This document shows positions 37,494-49,900 of a stretch of DNA of 64,000 bases, in pieces. The stretch is taken from positions 13,993,001 to 14,057,000 of the forward strand of contig CATNEN010000003.1 in the NCBI GenBank assembly GCA_950097015.1. The letters run 5' to 3'. A program made the position numbers and the translations under genes. The stretch's first letter is position 1; each line of letters starts with the position of its first letter. This stretch comes from Macrostomum hystrix. Lineage: Eukaryota > Platyhelminthes > Macrostomidae. A model generated the notes under the pieces. It ran no database searches. It had not been told where the DNA came from and saw only the letters and a list, made by a program, of their open reading frames with translations.

Positions 37494-38650
37494 CTGTAAT
37501 TCTGTAAATCTAGCTGTCTGTTCTTTAACTCTGACAGTCAGTTCTGTATTTCTGTCAGGCAGTTCTGTATTTCTGTCAGTCAGTTCTGTACTTCTGTCAG
37601 TCAGTTCTGTATTTCTGACAGTCAGTTCTGTATTCCTGTCAGTCAGGTCTGTATTCCTGTCAGTCAGGTCTGTATTCCTGTCAGTCAGGTCTGTATTCCT
37701 GTCAGTCAGTTCTGTATTTCTGACAGTCAGTTCTGTATTCCTGTCAGTCAGTTCTGTACTTCTGTCAGTCAGTTCTGTATTTCTGTCTATCAGTTCTATA
37801 TTCCTGTCAGTCTGTTCTGTATTTCTGACAGTCAGTTCTGTATTTCTGTCAGTCAGGTCTGTATTCCTGTCAGTCAGTTCTGTATTCCTGTCAGTCAGTT
37901 CTGTATTCCTGTCAGTCAGTTCTGTATTTCTGTCAGTCAGGTCTGTATTCCTGTCAGTCAGTTCTGTATTCCTGTCAGTCAGTTCTGTATTTCTGTCAGT
38001 CAGTTCTGTATTTCTGACAGTCAGTTCTGTATTCCTGTCAGTTAGTTCTGTATTCCTGTCAGTCAGGTCTGTATTCCTGTCAGTCAGGTCTGTATTCCTG
38101 TCAGTCAGGTCTGTATTCCTGTCAGTCAGTTCTGTATTTCTGACAGTCAGTTCTGTATTCCTGTCAGTCTGTTCTGTATTTCTGTCTATCAGTTCTATAT
38201 TCCTGTCAGTCTGTTCTGTATTTCTGACAGTCAGTTCTGTATTCCTGTCAGTCTGTTCTGTACTTCTGTCTATCAGTTCTATATTCCTGTCAGTCTGTTC
38301 TGTATTTCTGACAGTCAGTTCTGTATTCCTGTCAGTCTGTTCTGTATTTCTGACAGTCAGTTCTGTATTTCTGACAGTCAGTTCTGTATTTCTGACAGTC
38401 AGTTCTGTATTTCTGACAGTCAGTTCTGTATTTCTGACAGTCAGTTCTGTATTCCTGTCAGTCAGGTCTGTATTCCTGTCAGTCAGGTCTGTATTCCTGT
38501 CAGTCAGGTCTGTATTCCTGTCAGTCAGGTCTGTATTCCTGTCAGTCAGTTCTGTATTCCTGTCAGTCAGGTCTGTATTCCTGTCAGTCAGGTCTGTATT
38601 CCTGTCAGTCAGTTCTGTATTTCTGACAGTCAGTTCTGTATATCTGTAAC
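37494..38650. repeat. 21-bp minisatellite (CAGTTCTGTATTCCTGTCAGT)
   Basis: About 55 units. Variants TTTCTGACAG, GGTCTG and CTATCAG occur in runs, showing block duplications. Confidence 0.95.
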
Positions 38651-39525
38651 TAAACAGTTTTTACTGATCGCATTTATTCACTTCTACGAGTAACTACTTT
38701 ACACTTTACGAGTACCTATACTGTGCTCATGATATCATGCTTTTTTAGATTAGTCGGATGAGTAATATTGCTATAATTCTGAGCGAACATTCATTATACA
38801 AACAAGAGAATCGTGGTCTGCTGTTTAACTAGTAAACGGATATCAAAATGAAATAACTTGCTCATCGTTCACATATGCTCGCTGCACTTACACAAACACT
38901 GAGCTAAGTTTTCTGTTATTTGTTCATCATTTCGTCGAGACAAGAATAATAAAGACTGCACGATTGCGTAATATCCTCGCAACCTACCCGATATTTAATA
39001 CCTCATCTAATTTTTCTGGCCCATATTGTTTTGGGATATGTGGCATATTTCAGGCTTATGACATATGGATGAGACATTTTTTTAATCCTAAACTTCCCAG
39101 CGTTTTGATCCTTAGGTATCCTTATCTAGTAAATATTAACGTGATATCCCTCCCTTATACTCCCTCCCTTATTTTGTAAGTCTTTGTTCGTATTTTAAAA
39201 TGAAACCCACTTTACTACACAAGGACTCCATATGTTGTATCGATTTCTTAAGTTGATCGCAAATGATTTTATAGTAGCCATGTATCGATTGAAATATAGT
39301 TTTTGAGCAGATGCACGAAATGAATAGATTTATCAATCAAGTCTAGAGCTTCTGTAACCTCAGTTAGACATCAGATAATTCAATAAACAGACCCTTTTCA
39401 GTTACAATTCAGTCTCAGCTCCACTTTAATGTGCTTTAACAATTGTGGTGTCTCTCTATAAACCGATAAATGAATTATTAATTTAAAGCATAATTGTCTC
39501 TAGACTCATCGTTTAACCCCTCTAC
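38651..39525. other. Intergenic, unique AT-rich
   Basis: Nothing recognised. Confidence 0.4.
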
Positions 39526-39534
39526 TCACCCTCC

Positions 39535-41725
39535 CCTCATCATTCTCTCCCTTCATCTTCTCTCCCTTCATCTTCTCTCCCTTCATCTTATCTCCCTTCA
39601 GTCTCTCTCCACTCAGTCTCTCTCCTCAGACTCCTCAGACTCTCTCCTCTCATTCTCTCCCCCTTTATCTTCTCTCCCTTCAGTCTCTCACCCTTCATCT
39701 TCTCTCCCTTCATCTTCTCTCCCTTCATCTTATTTCCCTTCACATCTCTCTCCCTTCATCTTATCTCCCTTCACATCTCTCTCCCTTCATCTTCTCTCCC
39801 TTCAGTCTCTCTCCACTCAGTCTCTCTCCTCAGACTCCTCAGACTCTCTCCTCTCATTCTCTCCCCCTTTATCTTCTCTCCCTTCAGTCTCTCACCCTTC
39901 ATCTTCTCTCCCTTCATCTTCTCTCCCTTCATCTTATTTCCCTTCACATCTCTCTCCCTTCATCTTATCTCCCTTCACATCTCTCTCCCTTCATCTTCTC
40001 CCCCTTTATCTTCTCTCCCTTCAGTCTCTCTCCCTTCATCTTCTCTCCCTTCATCTTCTCTCCCTTCATCTTCTCTCCCTTCATCTTCTCTCCCTTCATC
40101 TTCTCTCCCTTCATCTTCTCTCCACTCAGTCTCTCTCCTCAGACTCCTCAGACTCTCTCCTCTCATTCTCTCCCCCTTTATCTTCTCTCCCTTCAGTTTC
40201 TCTCCCTTCATCTTATCTCCCTTCATCTTATCTCCCTTTATCTTCTCTCCCTTCAGTCTCTCTCCACTCAGTCTCTCTCCTCAGACTCCTCAGACTCTCT
40301 CCTCTCATTCTCTCCCCCTTTATCTTCTCTCCCTTCAGTCTCTCACCCTTCATCTTCTCTCCCTTCATCTTCTCTCCCTTCATCTTATTTCCCTTCACAT
40401 CTCTCTCCCTTCATCTTATCTCCCTTCACATCTCTCTCCCTTCATCTTCTCTCCCTTCAGTCTCTCTCCACTCAGTCTCTCTCCTCAGACTCCTCAGACT
40501 CTCTCCTCTCATTCTCTCCCCCTTTATCTTCTCTCCCTTCAGTCTCTCACCCTTCATCTTCTCTCCCTTCATCTTCTCTCCCTTCATCTTATTTCCCTTC
40601 ACATCTCTCTCCCTTCATCTTATCTCCCTTCACATCTCTCTCCCTTCATCTTCTCCCCCTTTATCTTCTCTCCCTTCAGTCTCTCTCCCTTCATCTTCTC
40701 TCCCTTCATCTTCTCTCCCTTCATCTTCTCTCCCTTCATCTTCTCTCCCTTCATCTTCTCTCCCTTCATCTTCTCTCCACTCAGTCTCTCTCCTCAGACT
40801 CCTCAGACTCTCTCCTCTCATTCTCTCCCCCTTTATCTTCTCTCCCTTCAGTTTCTCTCCCTTCATCTTATCTCCCTTCATCTTATCTCCCTTTATCTTC
40901 TCTCCCTTCAGTCTCTCTCCACTCAGTCTCTCTCCTCAGACTCCTCAGACTCTCTCCTCTCATTCTCTCCCCCTTTATCTTCTCTCCCTTCAGTCTCTCT
41001 CCACTCAGTCTCTCTCCTCAGACTCCTCAGACTCTCTCCTCTCATTCTCTCCCCTTTATCTTCTCTCCCTTCAGTTTCTCTCCCTTCATCTTCTCTCCCT
41101 TCATCTTCTCCCCCTTTATCTTCTCTCCCTTCAGTCTCTCTCCCTTCATCTTCTCTCCCTTCATCTTCTCCCCCTTTATCTTCTCTCCCTTCAGTCTCTC
41201 TCCCTTCATCTTCTCTCCCTTCATCTTCTCTCCCTTCATCTTCTCCCCCTTTATCTTCTCTCCCTTCAGTCTCTCTCCCTTCATCTTCTCTCCCTTCATC
41301 TTCTCTCCCTTCATCTTCTCTCCCTTCATCTTCTCTCCCTTCATCTTCTCTCCCTTCATCTTCTCTCCCTTCATCTTCTCTCCACTCAGTCTCTCTCCTC
41401 AGACTCCTCAGACTCTCTCCTCTCATTCTCTCCCCCTTTATCTTCTCTCCCTTCAGTTTCTCTCCCTTCATCTTATCTCCCTTCATCTTCTCTCCCTTCA
41501 TCTTCTCTCCCTTCATCTTCTCTCCACTCAGTCTCTCTCCTCAGACTCCTCAGACTCTCTCCTCTCATTCTCTCCCCCTTTATCTTCTCTCCCTTCAGTT
41601 TCTCTCCCTTCATCTTCTCTCCCTTCAGTCTCTCTCCCTACACATCTCTCTCCCTTCACATCTCTCTCCCTTCAGTCTCTCTCCCCTTCATCTTCTCTCT
41701 CTTCATTCCTTCTCCCTTCCCTCTC
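39535..41725. repeat. 15-bp pyrimidine satellite with a 655-bp higher-order repeat
   Basis: The basic unit CTCTCCCTTCATCTT alternates with a 60-70-bp block (CTCAGACTCCTCAGACTC, then CATTCTCTCCCCCTTTAT). Segments near 39975-40226 and 40630-40881 are the same 655 bp apart. The 757-codon frame is an artefact. Confidence 0.95.
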
Positions 41726-44499
41726 CCTTCATTGTTGCAAACATTATGTTTTTTAAACCACTTGTAAATGTCTTCTCTGCAAGCAGAATTCGGCGCGTAA
41801 CCTCAAAATTAAGGCTGCAGATTTATTGACCAGAAGCACTTGAAAAATGCATGGAAACATCTGCATCAGCAATCGCATGCAACGGCTAAAACTAAAATAT
41901 GTTCACGCACGCTAGTATAACACACGGTCAAGTTGAAGTGCTGATATATTATTACCTTTAATGAAACTAAACTAATGAACACCTGTTGCGCAGTCGAGAT
42001 ACTGATTGAGTCAAGTTGCATCTGCCCGGCAATTAGACAAATAGCGTTCTGAATATTTTTAGCGCGAACAAGAACGAAACTGAGAATGAACAGCCAAGAC
42101 TAAGGACTAACTACATTTTCAGTTCGTAGAGAAGCAGAAATAGCCAAAAAAATAATTTCTTGGATAAGAAAACTGTATTTTAGTAATAAAGAAATTCTAT
42201 ACCAGCATACTTTTCAGATACTATTCAGGATACTGTACACAATCACAGTATGATGTAATCATGAATAAAAATGTAGCTACTTAGTTAGTTATTAAAAAAA
42301 CGAATGTCAGTTATTTTCGTATCAGACCAGCAGATGTTTTAACTTGCATCTATATCGAAAAGCTTCAATAAATACAGTGGAGTAAAGCTCCGGTGTTAAG
42401 CCAGTTACCAAAGTAAATTAGTCTTAACTGACATTGCGCTTCGTATTTCTGCGAAAATTTTAAAAAGTTTTTAACTGCAAAGGAAATTAATTGACAGCAA
42501 AAACGATTTAGTCCTGAACTAATGAGATAAAATTCGTCTCATTTTTGTTATTGTCCTTTAAACTTATCATGTTTTTTGAATAATTGGATTTGTCAGACAA
42601 TTTTCACTTTAAAGTTTCATCCTTTGGCTCAACCCAGCAAACAAATACAAGCCGCAGCCATCCATATGCGTAAGCAATAGCTTAGAAATGATTTTGCTTT
42701 CGTACATTGCTTTTTTTAAGGTGTGCAGTTTATAATTTAGAAAGTTTATATAAATTAAATTCTAAATTCACAATTTATTAACTTAGTGTGGTTTGGCTCT
42801 TTTCTTATGATTTAAATTCTGCAAAAATTTGTAACTAGTATGACACTAATTATTCCAAGTAGCCAAGTAATTTTATTTTAATTTACTCTATGGCACACAC
42901 AAATGTCCAAGTGGCAAGACACTATTCAACTTAATTAACAAAACAAGACACTTATTAATATGAATAATGAATGTATATATTACATTGTGCTGCTTATACT
43001 ATTTCAATATTAGTCTTTTATTTCCAGTCCAAATAGGGCTACCAGTGGATCAGATAGTATCCAATCCAACACACATACCCATACATACACACAATCTCAA
43101 TTTTTTAGGAATTACTCCTTCTTTCATATATTTCTCTTTATAGGTTTAGGCTACAATATTCAATCCCTTTCTGGTTTAAAAATTAGTTTATATCCAACCT
43201 TCTGTAATCCTGTTCAATACAATTTATTTCTCATATGGCATATCATTTCCAACTTGAAGCCTATTATAGGCCTAGCTAAAAGGTTTCACAAACTATTTGC
43301 TTTGAACAGCTTTTAATATAAAATATGAGAAAGCAAGTTGATTTTTTCCAAGAAAAAATAATCATATATATATTATTTCATATGGTTATATGGACATTAG
43401 TAAATCAAAGTAGAAGCATTAATTAAACATAATATTTTATTCTACAAAAATAAGATTTTCTAGGAAACTCTTTAATTTAAAAATATTTAATATTTAATAT
43501 TCAATTATATTTTTATTTAATTTGAGCACGGCAAAATTTTTGTGCTAATCGCTTCAAAAAATTAGTGTTTATAAATTAAAGATAAAAACTCCTGCATCAA
43601 AGGAGGAAGGAGCGGAGGCCGCATCTCCTTTGGCGCGTTACTTCTTTAACTTGGATCTTTCATCTATTACCTGAATATTTAATATTTAATAATAATAAAG
43701 TTAACCAATAATATTTTGAACTACTACATAAGTTATTTAATTGATTTATACTGATTATAGCTTAGTTGTTAATCAAGAAAATTCTAGAAAAGGAAGTAAA
43801 TAAAAAACACAAAATTACATTTTTTATTATACAATTACAACTATCCAATAGGGATAATATATCAATAATTAACACTTTTGATGTCTTTTCAAATGCATAT
43901 ATGCAGTCATGCAAGCCAAGGTACAAACAAACCCTTGAAATATACACTGAGGCATGCCACATGGGCTAGGCATGGCTGCCCAATGCCAATGGGCTATATA
44001 TAAAGTTATAGTAAAATTCAATATATTTTCCATTTTTTTTTTAGCTAATAGATAAATATTTATTATAGAGATTAGAAATATGTTTAAAATGCCTAAGGTT
44101 TTTAGGTTTGTTAAAAATTGTTTCCAATATAATAATACATTGTTTATAAAAGTTAGAATATATGAATTTTCTAAATTTGTAAAAGAAAAAAAACTTTACT
44201 ATCATGTCATGTCATTTTTTCTAGCTAAATTTGGATACTAAATCTCAGGATTACTTCTCTATTCTTTTAAACTATCTCTAAATGTATATATAAAATCTTA
44301 CTTCAGTATTAGACATACTTTACTAAATAAGTCTAGCTTTCTTTTCTCTTTTGGTATTTTTTTATTTTGATCTTTTTTGTCTTATGTCTTATTAAATGAA
44401 ATTACATTATTGAATTTTTTTGCACATAATACATTGAAATTATGCTCAGTTAGTTCACCCGATCTTGTATGACATGTAGCAGAACAAAAATGAAATACT
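41726..44499. other. AT-rich intergenic DNA upstream of NUDC
   Basis: About 2.8 kb, markedly AT-rich, without arrays or recognisable genes. Any NUDC promoter and first non-coding exon should lie here. Confidence 0.45.
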
Positions 44500-44516
44500 A
44501 TGTTTTCTGATTGCAG
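44500..44516 (+). promoter_or_regulatory. Probable 5'-UTR splice acceptor of NUDC
   Basis: The sequence tgttttctgattgcag immediately before AAAGC has a pyrimidine-rich tract and CAG. It lies 70 nt upstream of the ATG. It fits either a 5'-UTR intron or a spliced-leader addition site; no transcript data here to decide. Confidence 0.55.
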
Positions 44517-44586
44517 AAAGCTTCTTCGTTATTGATATTTATCAACAACACCAAAGTAACAGACTAATAAATCTAATTAAAAAGCC

Positions 44587-45642
44587 ATGGATGAACAGAA
44601 ATTATCATACTGCGACAATGTCTACATGACCATAGCTGAGCAATGCAAAGATGGCGGTGTTGCCGAAATTCTCGACACATTCTTTGGCTTCTTGGCTCGT
44701 CGCACCGATTTCTATGTTGGCGCGGGTAGTAATGACTGCGAGCAGTTGGTCCTGAAAGCATTCAGACTGCACAAGCGTCAGGCTGAAGAGAAACGCGCCA
44801 AAGAGAAGGCCGAAGCCGAGGCTAAACGGCGAGAAAAGAAAGCGGCAGATGAAGCCGCCGCCGCTGCTGCTGCTTCCGCTTCCACCGCTCCCAGCGCCGC
44901 AGCCGATTCCGAACCTCGAGTTCAAGAACTAACCGACGCCGAAGCTGAACAACTTCAAAAAGAATTAGACGCCGAAAAGAATAAGAAAGCTAACGGCGAC
45001 GACAATAGCAAAGACTCTCCGTCGTCGACTGGAGCTGCCGCCGGCGACGACAAGAAAGAAGAGTCCGCTAAAACAGGCGGCGACAATAAAGAGGAAGAAG
45101 AGGAATCTGCCGAGGATAAAGGCAAGATGAAGCCGAACGCTGGCAATGGTGGAGACTATGAGCACTATAGTTGGACTCAAACATTGAGAGATCTAGAGAT
45201 ACGCATACCGCTATCTATTAGGGCTAAGGCGCGCGATTTGACGGTGAACATAGGCAAGGCTGATATTAGCGCCGGGTTGCGTAACCAGCCGCCAATTCTA
45301 CACGGCCAGCTAGTTCATCATATTAAACCGGACGAGTCAACTTGGACCCTAGACGATGGCCGCACCCTGGTGATCTGCCTAGAGAAAGTTAACCAGATGG
45401 AATGGTGGAGCCAGATTGTCACCACAGATCCGTTGATTAATACTCGAAAAGTTGAGCCGGAGAATTCCAAGCTGAGCGATTTGGACGGCGAGACTCGGTC
45501 AATTGTTGAGAAGATGATGTACGACCAGCGCCAGAAGGAACTCGGCTTGCCAACTAGCGAAGATCAGAAGAAGAATGACATTCTGCAGAAGTTTATGAAG
45601 CAGCACCCGGAGATGGACTTTTCCAATTGCAAATTTAATTAG
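44587..45642 (+). CDS. NUDC: NudC nuclear distribution protein
   Basis: One uninterrupted 351-codon reading frame. Residues 1-60 match the NudC N-terminal region (dimer/helical). Residues 60-135 are Ala/Glu/Lys-rich and probably coiled coil, 136-185 acidic and low complexity. Residues about 194-276 are the CS (p23-like) domain, starting YSWTQTLRDLEIRIP and containing WTLDDGRTLVICLEK and MEWWSQIV. The end (DQRQKELGLPTSEDQKK, FMKQHPEMDFSNCKF) is the conserved NUDC tail. Vertebrate NUDC is about 330 residues, so this is full length. Known role: Hsp90 co-chaperone stabilising LIS1/dynein components in mitosis and nuclear migration. Coding sequence is GC-richer than the AT-rich upstream DNA. The start is the ATG in AAAGCCATGG. 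A possible ATTAAA poly(A) signal is at 45703-45708. Confidence 0.97.
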   Translation: MDEQKLSYCDNVYMTIAEQCKDGGVAEILDTFFGFLARRTDFYVGAGSNDCEQLVLKAFRLHKRQAEEKRAKEKAEAEAKRREKKAADEAAAAAAASASTAPSAAADSEPRVQELTDAEAEQLQKELDAEKNKKANGDDNSKDSPSSTGAAAGDDKKEESAKTGGDNKEEEEESAEDKGKMKPNAGNGGDYEHYSWTQTLRDLEIRIPLSIRAKARDLTVNIGKADISAGLRNQPPILHGQLVHHIKPDESTWTLDDGRTLVICLEKVNQMEWWSQIVTTDPLINTRKVEPENSKLSDLDGETRSIVEKMMYDQRQKELGLPTSEDQKKNDILQKFMKQHPEMDFSNCKFN

Positions 45643-45711
45643 AAGTTTCAGTTGGGGTGTGACTAAAAGCGAAATCTTCTTTAGCAAACATCAGGCCGCA
45701 TTATTAAACAA

Positions 45712-45766
45712 TTAACAGTAGAACGACCATGGGGGTATTTAAGATACCCACTGACTACTTCACGAA
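45712..45766 (+). mobile_element. Left terminus related to the TTAA MITE, in NUDC 3' flank
   Basis: TTAACAGTAGAACGACCA followed by GGGGGTATTTAAGATACCC repeats the end structure of the 368-978 element (CAGTAG..AC.ACCA, G-run, C-run). No opposite end identified. Confidence 0.45.
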
Positions 45767-46745
45767 GGTTCCTCCTAAACTGAATGACAACTAACATTGC
45801 TTTGTGTAAATCTCTTTGGCGAATCCATATTGGTTAAAAAAAAGAAAAAACACTTACAATTTAATTAATCCAAAATAGTCTAGCCTAAATTATTACATGA
45901 TGAAGATTTGAAATTTTGTGAGTGCATATTTGTGGCTTTTGCCACCGGCCACCCCGACTAGAATCGTTGAATATGTCGACGATGCCGATGTTTTTGTGAT
46001 TCTGGAAGTTGTTTCATCGGATAGAGCGGAAATGTTTTAGCATGTTTTCTAGATTTTCATTGCGATTAGTTGAATATTTGAAGAGATACAGAAAAAAGAA
46101 AGATGTGGGTATTTAAAATAACTGCCGTGGTATTTCTGCTGTTCAAAAATTTGGGGATCTTTGATGTTTTATTAAAAGGGGAAGCAAAAATAATCTAATA
46201 TTTTTCTCTTAAAACTCTCTATGCGCCTTAACATCTACTTTTCGGTAGTAAGTAGTATGCGACGCAAATTCATATTTATTCCAGGATTTTTTTTCTTTAT
46301 TGTTTGAGTAATATAGTAACAAAAAGAATTCCGACAATAAGCTAGCAAACAATAATCAGTGCGTGGGTAGCATTTGCCTCCACCGATCTTGACACTGCTT
46401 GTTAGGCCTATCTTGGTCGCTTTTTTCTACTATAAAACACATTTCTTACATTCAGTTAAAAAGGACAGTCGTTTCCTTATTGCTGCTGTTGAAATCTCTT
46501 GTTTTTTGTTATTTCTTTCTGGTCGTTTAAGAAGTAGAATTGTGTGGTTACATTGATGGTAGTAATATTAGAAGATTAATACGGTATAGTGTGTCGGAGA
46601 GTGATCTAATATCGAAATCTGTTGTGTAAGATAATATGTTTATTCATCTACAATAGAGGATTATCTGATAATTTATCTAGGATAATCTGATAGCCTGTGT
46701 AGGATAATTTTGTAATCTGTGTAGCTTATTCTTATTCGTAATTAT
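45767..46745. other. NUDC-MVB12 intergenic region
   Basis: AT-rich. Tandem-like AGGATAATCTGATA motifs occur at about 46630-46720. No gene seen. Confidence 0.4.
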
Positions 46746-46760
46746 GCCCTATTTTTTCAG
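46746..46760 (+). promoter_or_regulatory. Probable 5'-UTR splice acceptor of MVB12
   Basis: The sequence ccctattttttcag directly before CAAAATAATC is a strong acceptor pattern 91 nt upstream of the MVB12 ATG. Confidence 0.5.
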
Positions 46761-46851
46761 CAAAATAATCTGTCTTCATATCTGCTTTAAACTATTGCAT
46801 CAGGAGGAGTTCTGTTTCGGAATTTTTAGTTATAAACTTGACTACAACCAA

Positions 46852-46917
46852 ATGGCTAACATCACTGATCTGAAGATTGTGTGTGATCCAAATAAGGCAC
46901 CACCCAAATTTTCTCCT
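46852..46917 (+). CDS. MVB12: MVB12 exon 1
   Basis: Twenty-two codons, MANITDLKIVCDP to PKFSP, ending before gtaagt (phase 0). The ATG is in context CCAAATGG. Confidence 0.85.
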
Positions 46918-49900
46918 GTAAGTATTACTATATGGCGTATATAGCGTTTCTAATAGTTGATTTAACCTGTCGCTTTTCATGTCGCTTTGCATTTCACATA
47001 TATATTTAAACATGTCACTCCTCTTATCAGACATTTCACTCTTCTTATCAGACATTTCACTATTCTTATCAGACAATTCACTCTTTTTATCTGAAATTTC
47101 ACTCTTCTTATATGACCTTTCACTATTCTTATCAGACAATTCACTCTTTTTATCTGACATTTCACTCTTCTTATATGACCTTTCACTATTCTTATCAGAC
47201 AATTCACTCTTTTTATCTGACATTTCACTCTTCTTATATGACCTTTCACTATTCTTATCAGACAATTCACTCTTTTTATCTGACATTTCAGTCATCTTAT
47301 CAGACATTTCAGTCATCTTATCAGACAATTCACTCTTCTTATCAGGCAATTCACTCTTCTTATCTGACATTTCAGTCATCTTATCAGGCAATTCACTCTT
47401 CTTATCTGACATTTCAGTCATCTTATCAGACATTTCAGTCATCTTATCAGGCAATTCACTCTTCTTATCAGAAATTTCACTCTTCTTATCAGAAATTTCA
47501 CTCCTCTTATCAGAAATTTCACTCTTATCAGACATTTCACTCTTCTTATCTGACATTTCACTCTTATCAGGAATTTCACTTTTATCAGAGATTTCACTCT
47601 TCTTATCAGACATTTCTCTCCTCTTATCAGACATTTCACTCATCTCATCTGAAATTTCACTCTTCTTATCAGACATTTCACTCATCTCATCTGAAATTTC
47701 ACTCTTCTTATCAGACATTTCACTCATCTCATCTGAAATTTCACTCTTTTTTCAGACATTTCACTCGTCTCATCCGACATGTCACTTCTCTCAGCAGACA
47801 TGTCACTCCCCTTTTAATTGCCAATATAAACCTAATCGGCCTGCTCCAATGATTGCCAAATCGCAGATCACAGTCACTCACGACAGTCGAGAAGATGCCG
47901 ACCTATGGAAGGACAGTCTGTTTATGCGCCGCGTCACTCGCTACCTGTGCATTACCTATCAGGAATCGGACAGGGTGCTGTGCGATCTGGCTGTCTGCAA
48001 CGGGCCGCAAGATGTGCCCGACCAGTTTAGCATAATTGAGACGACCTGGGATACGCGTAAGATACTACTGGTTTCAGTTGAACAATTCGGCAGTAGTATG
48101 CGTACATTTTAGTTGCTAATTTTCTATCGAAATTACCCAAACAGAGGAAAGGGCGCTCAAGAAGAAGCAACTGGCTATTAAAATGCAGAACAAATCAGAG
48201 GCCACCTCCGCTATTAACGACATTATACTGTTGGGCAAGCAGAAGCGACCACCGGCTGGTTACTCCGTGATTGGGTGAGCGGGCATATTTTTTGTGGCCT
48301 TATGACCAACACAAAGTGCTACAATAGGTACTGAAGTGAATGGAAGCTGATGTGGAAGTGAATGGAAGCTAATGTGGAAGTGAATGGAAGCTGATGTGGA
48401 AGTGAATGGAGACTGATGTGGAAGTGAATGGAAGCTGGTGTGGAAGTGAATGGAAGCTAATGTGGAAGCTGACGTGGAAGTGAATGGAATCTGATGTGGA
48501 AGTGAATGGAAGCTGATGTGGAAGTGAATGGAGGCTGATGTGGAAGTGAATGGAAGCTGATATGGAAGTGAATGGAGGCTGATGTGGAAGTGAATGGAAG
48601 CTGATGTGGAAGTGAATGGAGACTGATGTGGAAGTGAATGGAAGCTGGTGTGGAAGTGAATGGAAGCTAATGTGGAAGTGAATGGAAGCTAATGTGGAAG
48701 CTGATGTAGAAGTGAATGGAGGCTGATGTGGAAGTGAATGGAGGCTGATGTGGAAGTGAATGGAAGCTGGTGTGGAAGTGAATGGAAGCTAATGTGGAAG
48801 TGAATGGAAGCTGATGTGGAAGTGAATGGAGACTGATGTGGAAGTGAATGGAAGCTGGTGTGGAAGTGAATGGAAGCTAATGTGGAAGCTGATGTGGAAG
48901 TGAAGTGAATGGAAGTGAATGGAAGCTGATGTGGAAGTGAATGGAAGCTAATGTGGAAGTGAATGGAAGCTGATGTGGAAGTGAATGGAGGCTGATGTGG
49001 AAGTGAATGGAAGCTGATGTGGAAGTGAATGGAGGCTGATGTGGAAGTGAATGGAAGCTGATGTGGAAGTGAATGGAAGCTGATGTGGAACTGAATGGAA
49101 GCTGATGCGGAAGTGAATGGAAGCTGATGTGGAACTGAATGGAAGCTGATGTGGAAGTGAATGGAAGCTGATGTGGAAGTGAATGGAAGCTGATGTGGAA
49201 GTGAATGGAAGCTAATGTGGAAGTGAATGGAAGCTGATGTGGAAGTGAATGGAGGCTGATGTGGAAGTGAATGGAAGCTGATGTGGAAGTGAATGGAGGC
49301 TGATGTGGAAGTGAATGGAAGCTGATGTGGAAGTGAATGGAAGCTGATGTGGAACTGAATGGAAGCTGATGCGGAAGTGAATGGAAGCTGATGTGGAAGT
49401 GAATGGAAGCTGATGTGGAAGTGAATGGAAGCTGATGTGGAAGTGAATGGAAGCTGATGTGGAAGTGAATGGAGTCTGATGTGGAAGTGAATGGAAGCTG
49501 ATGTGGAAGTGAATGGAAGCTGATGTGGAAGTGAATGGAATCTGATGTGGAAGTGAATAGAAGCTGATATAGAAGTGAATGGAATCTGATGTGGAACTGA
49601 ATGGAAGCTGATGTGGAAGTGAATGGAAGCTGATGTGGAAGTGAATGGAAGCTGATGTGGAAGTGAATGGAGGCTGATGTGGAAGTGAATGGAGGCTGAT
49701 ATAGAAGTGAATGGAATCTGATGTGGAAGTGAATGGAAGCTGATGTGGAACTGAATGGAATCTGATGTGGAAGTGAATGGAGGCTGATGTGGAAGTGAAT
49801 GGAAGCAAATGTGGAAGTGAATGGAAGCTTATGTGGAAGTGAATGGAGGCTGATGTCGAAGTGAATGGAAGCTGATGTGGAACTGAATGGAATCTGATGT

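Noticed and set aside
39494-41767. 757-codon frame and minus-strand MKGEKMKGE frames
   Set aside because: Products of the 15-bp pyrimidine satellite (period divisible by three).
44573-45180. Antisense open frames over NUDC (62-106 codons)
   Set aside because: Shadows of the GC-richer coding strand without recognisable domains.
46979-48112. 377-codon frame running from the array into MVB12 exon 2
   Set aside because: Only the part after 47867 is genuine coding sequence. The upstream part is repeat in intron 1, and the frame also reads through the exon-2 donor.
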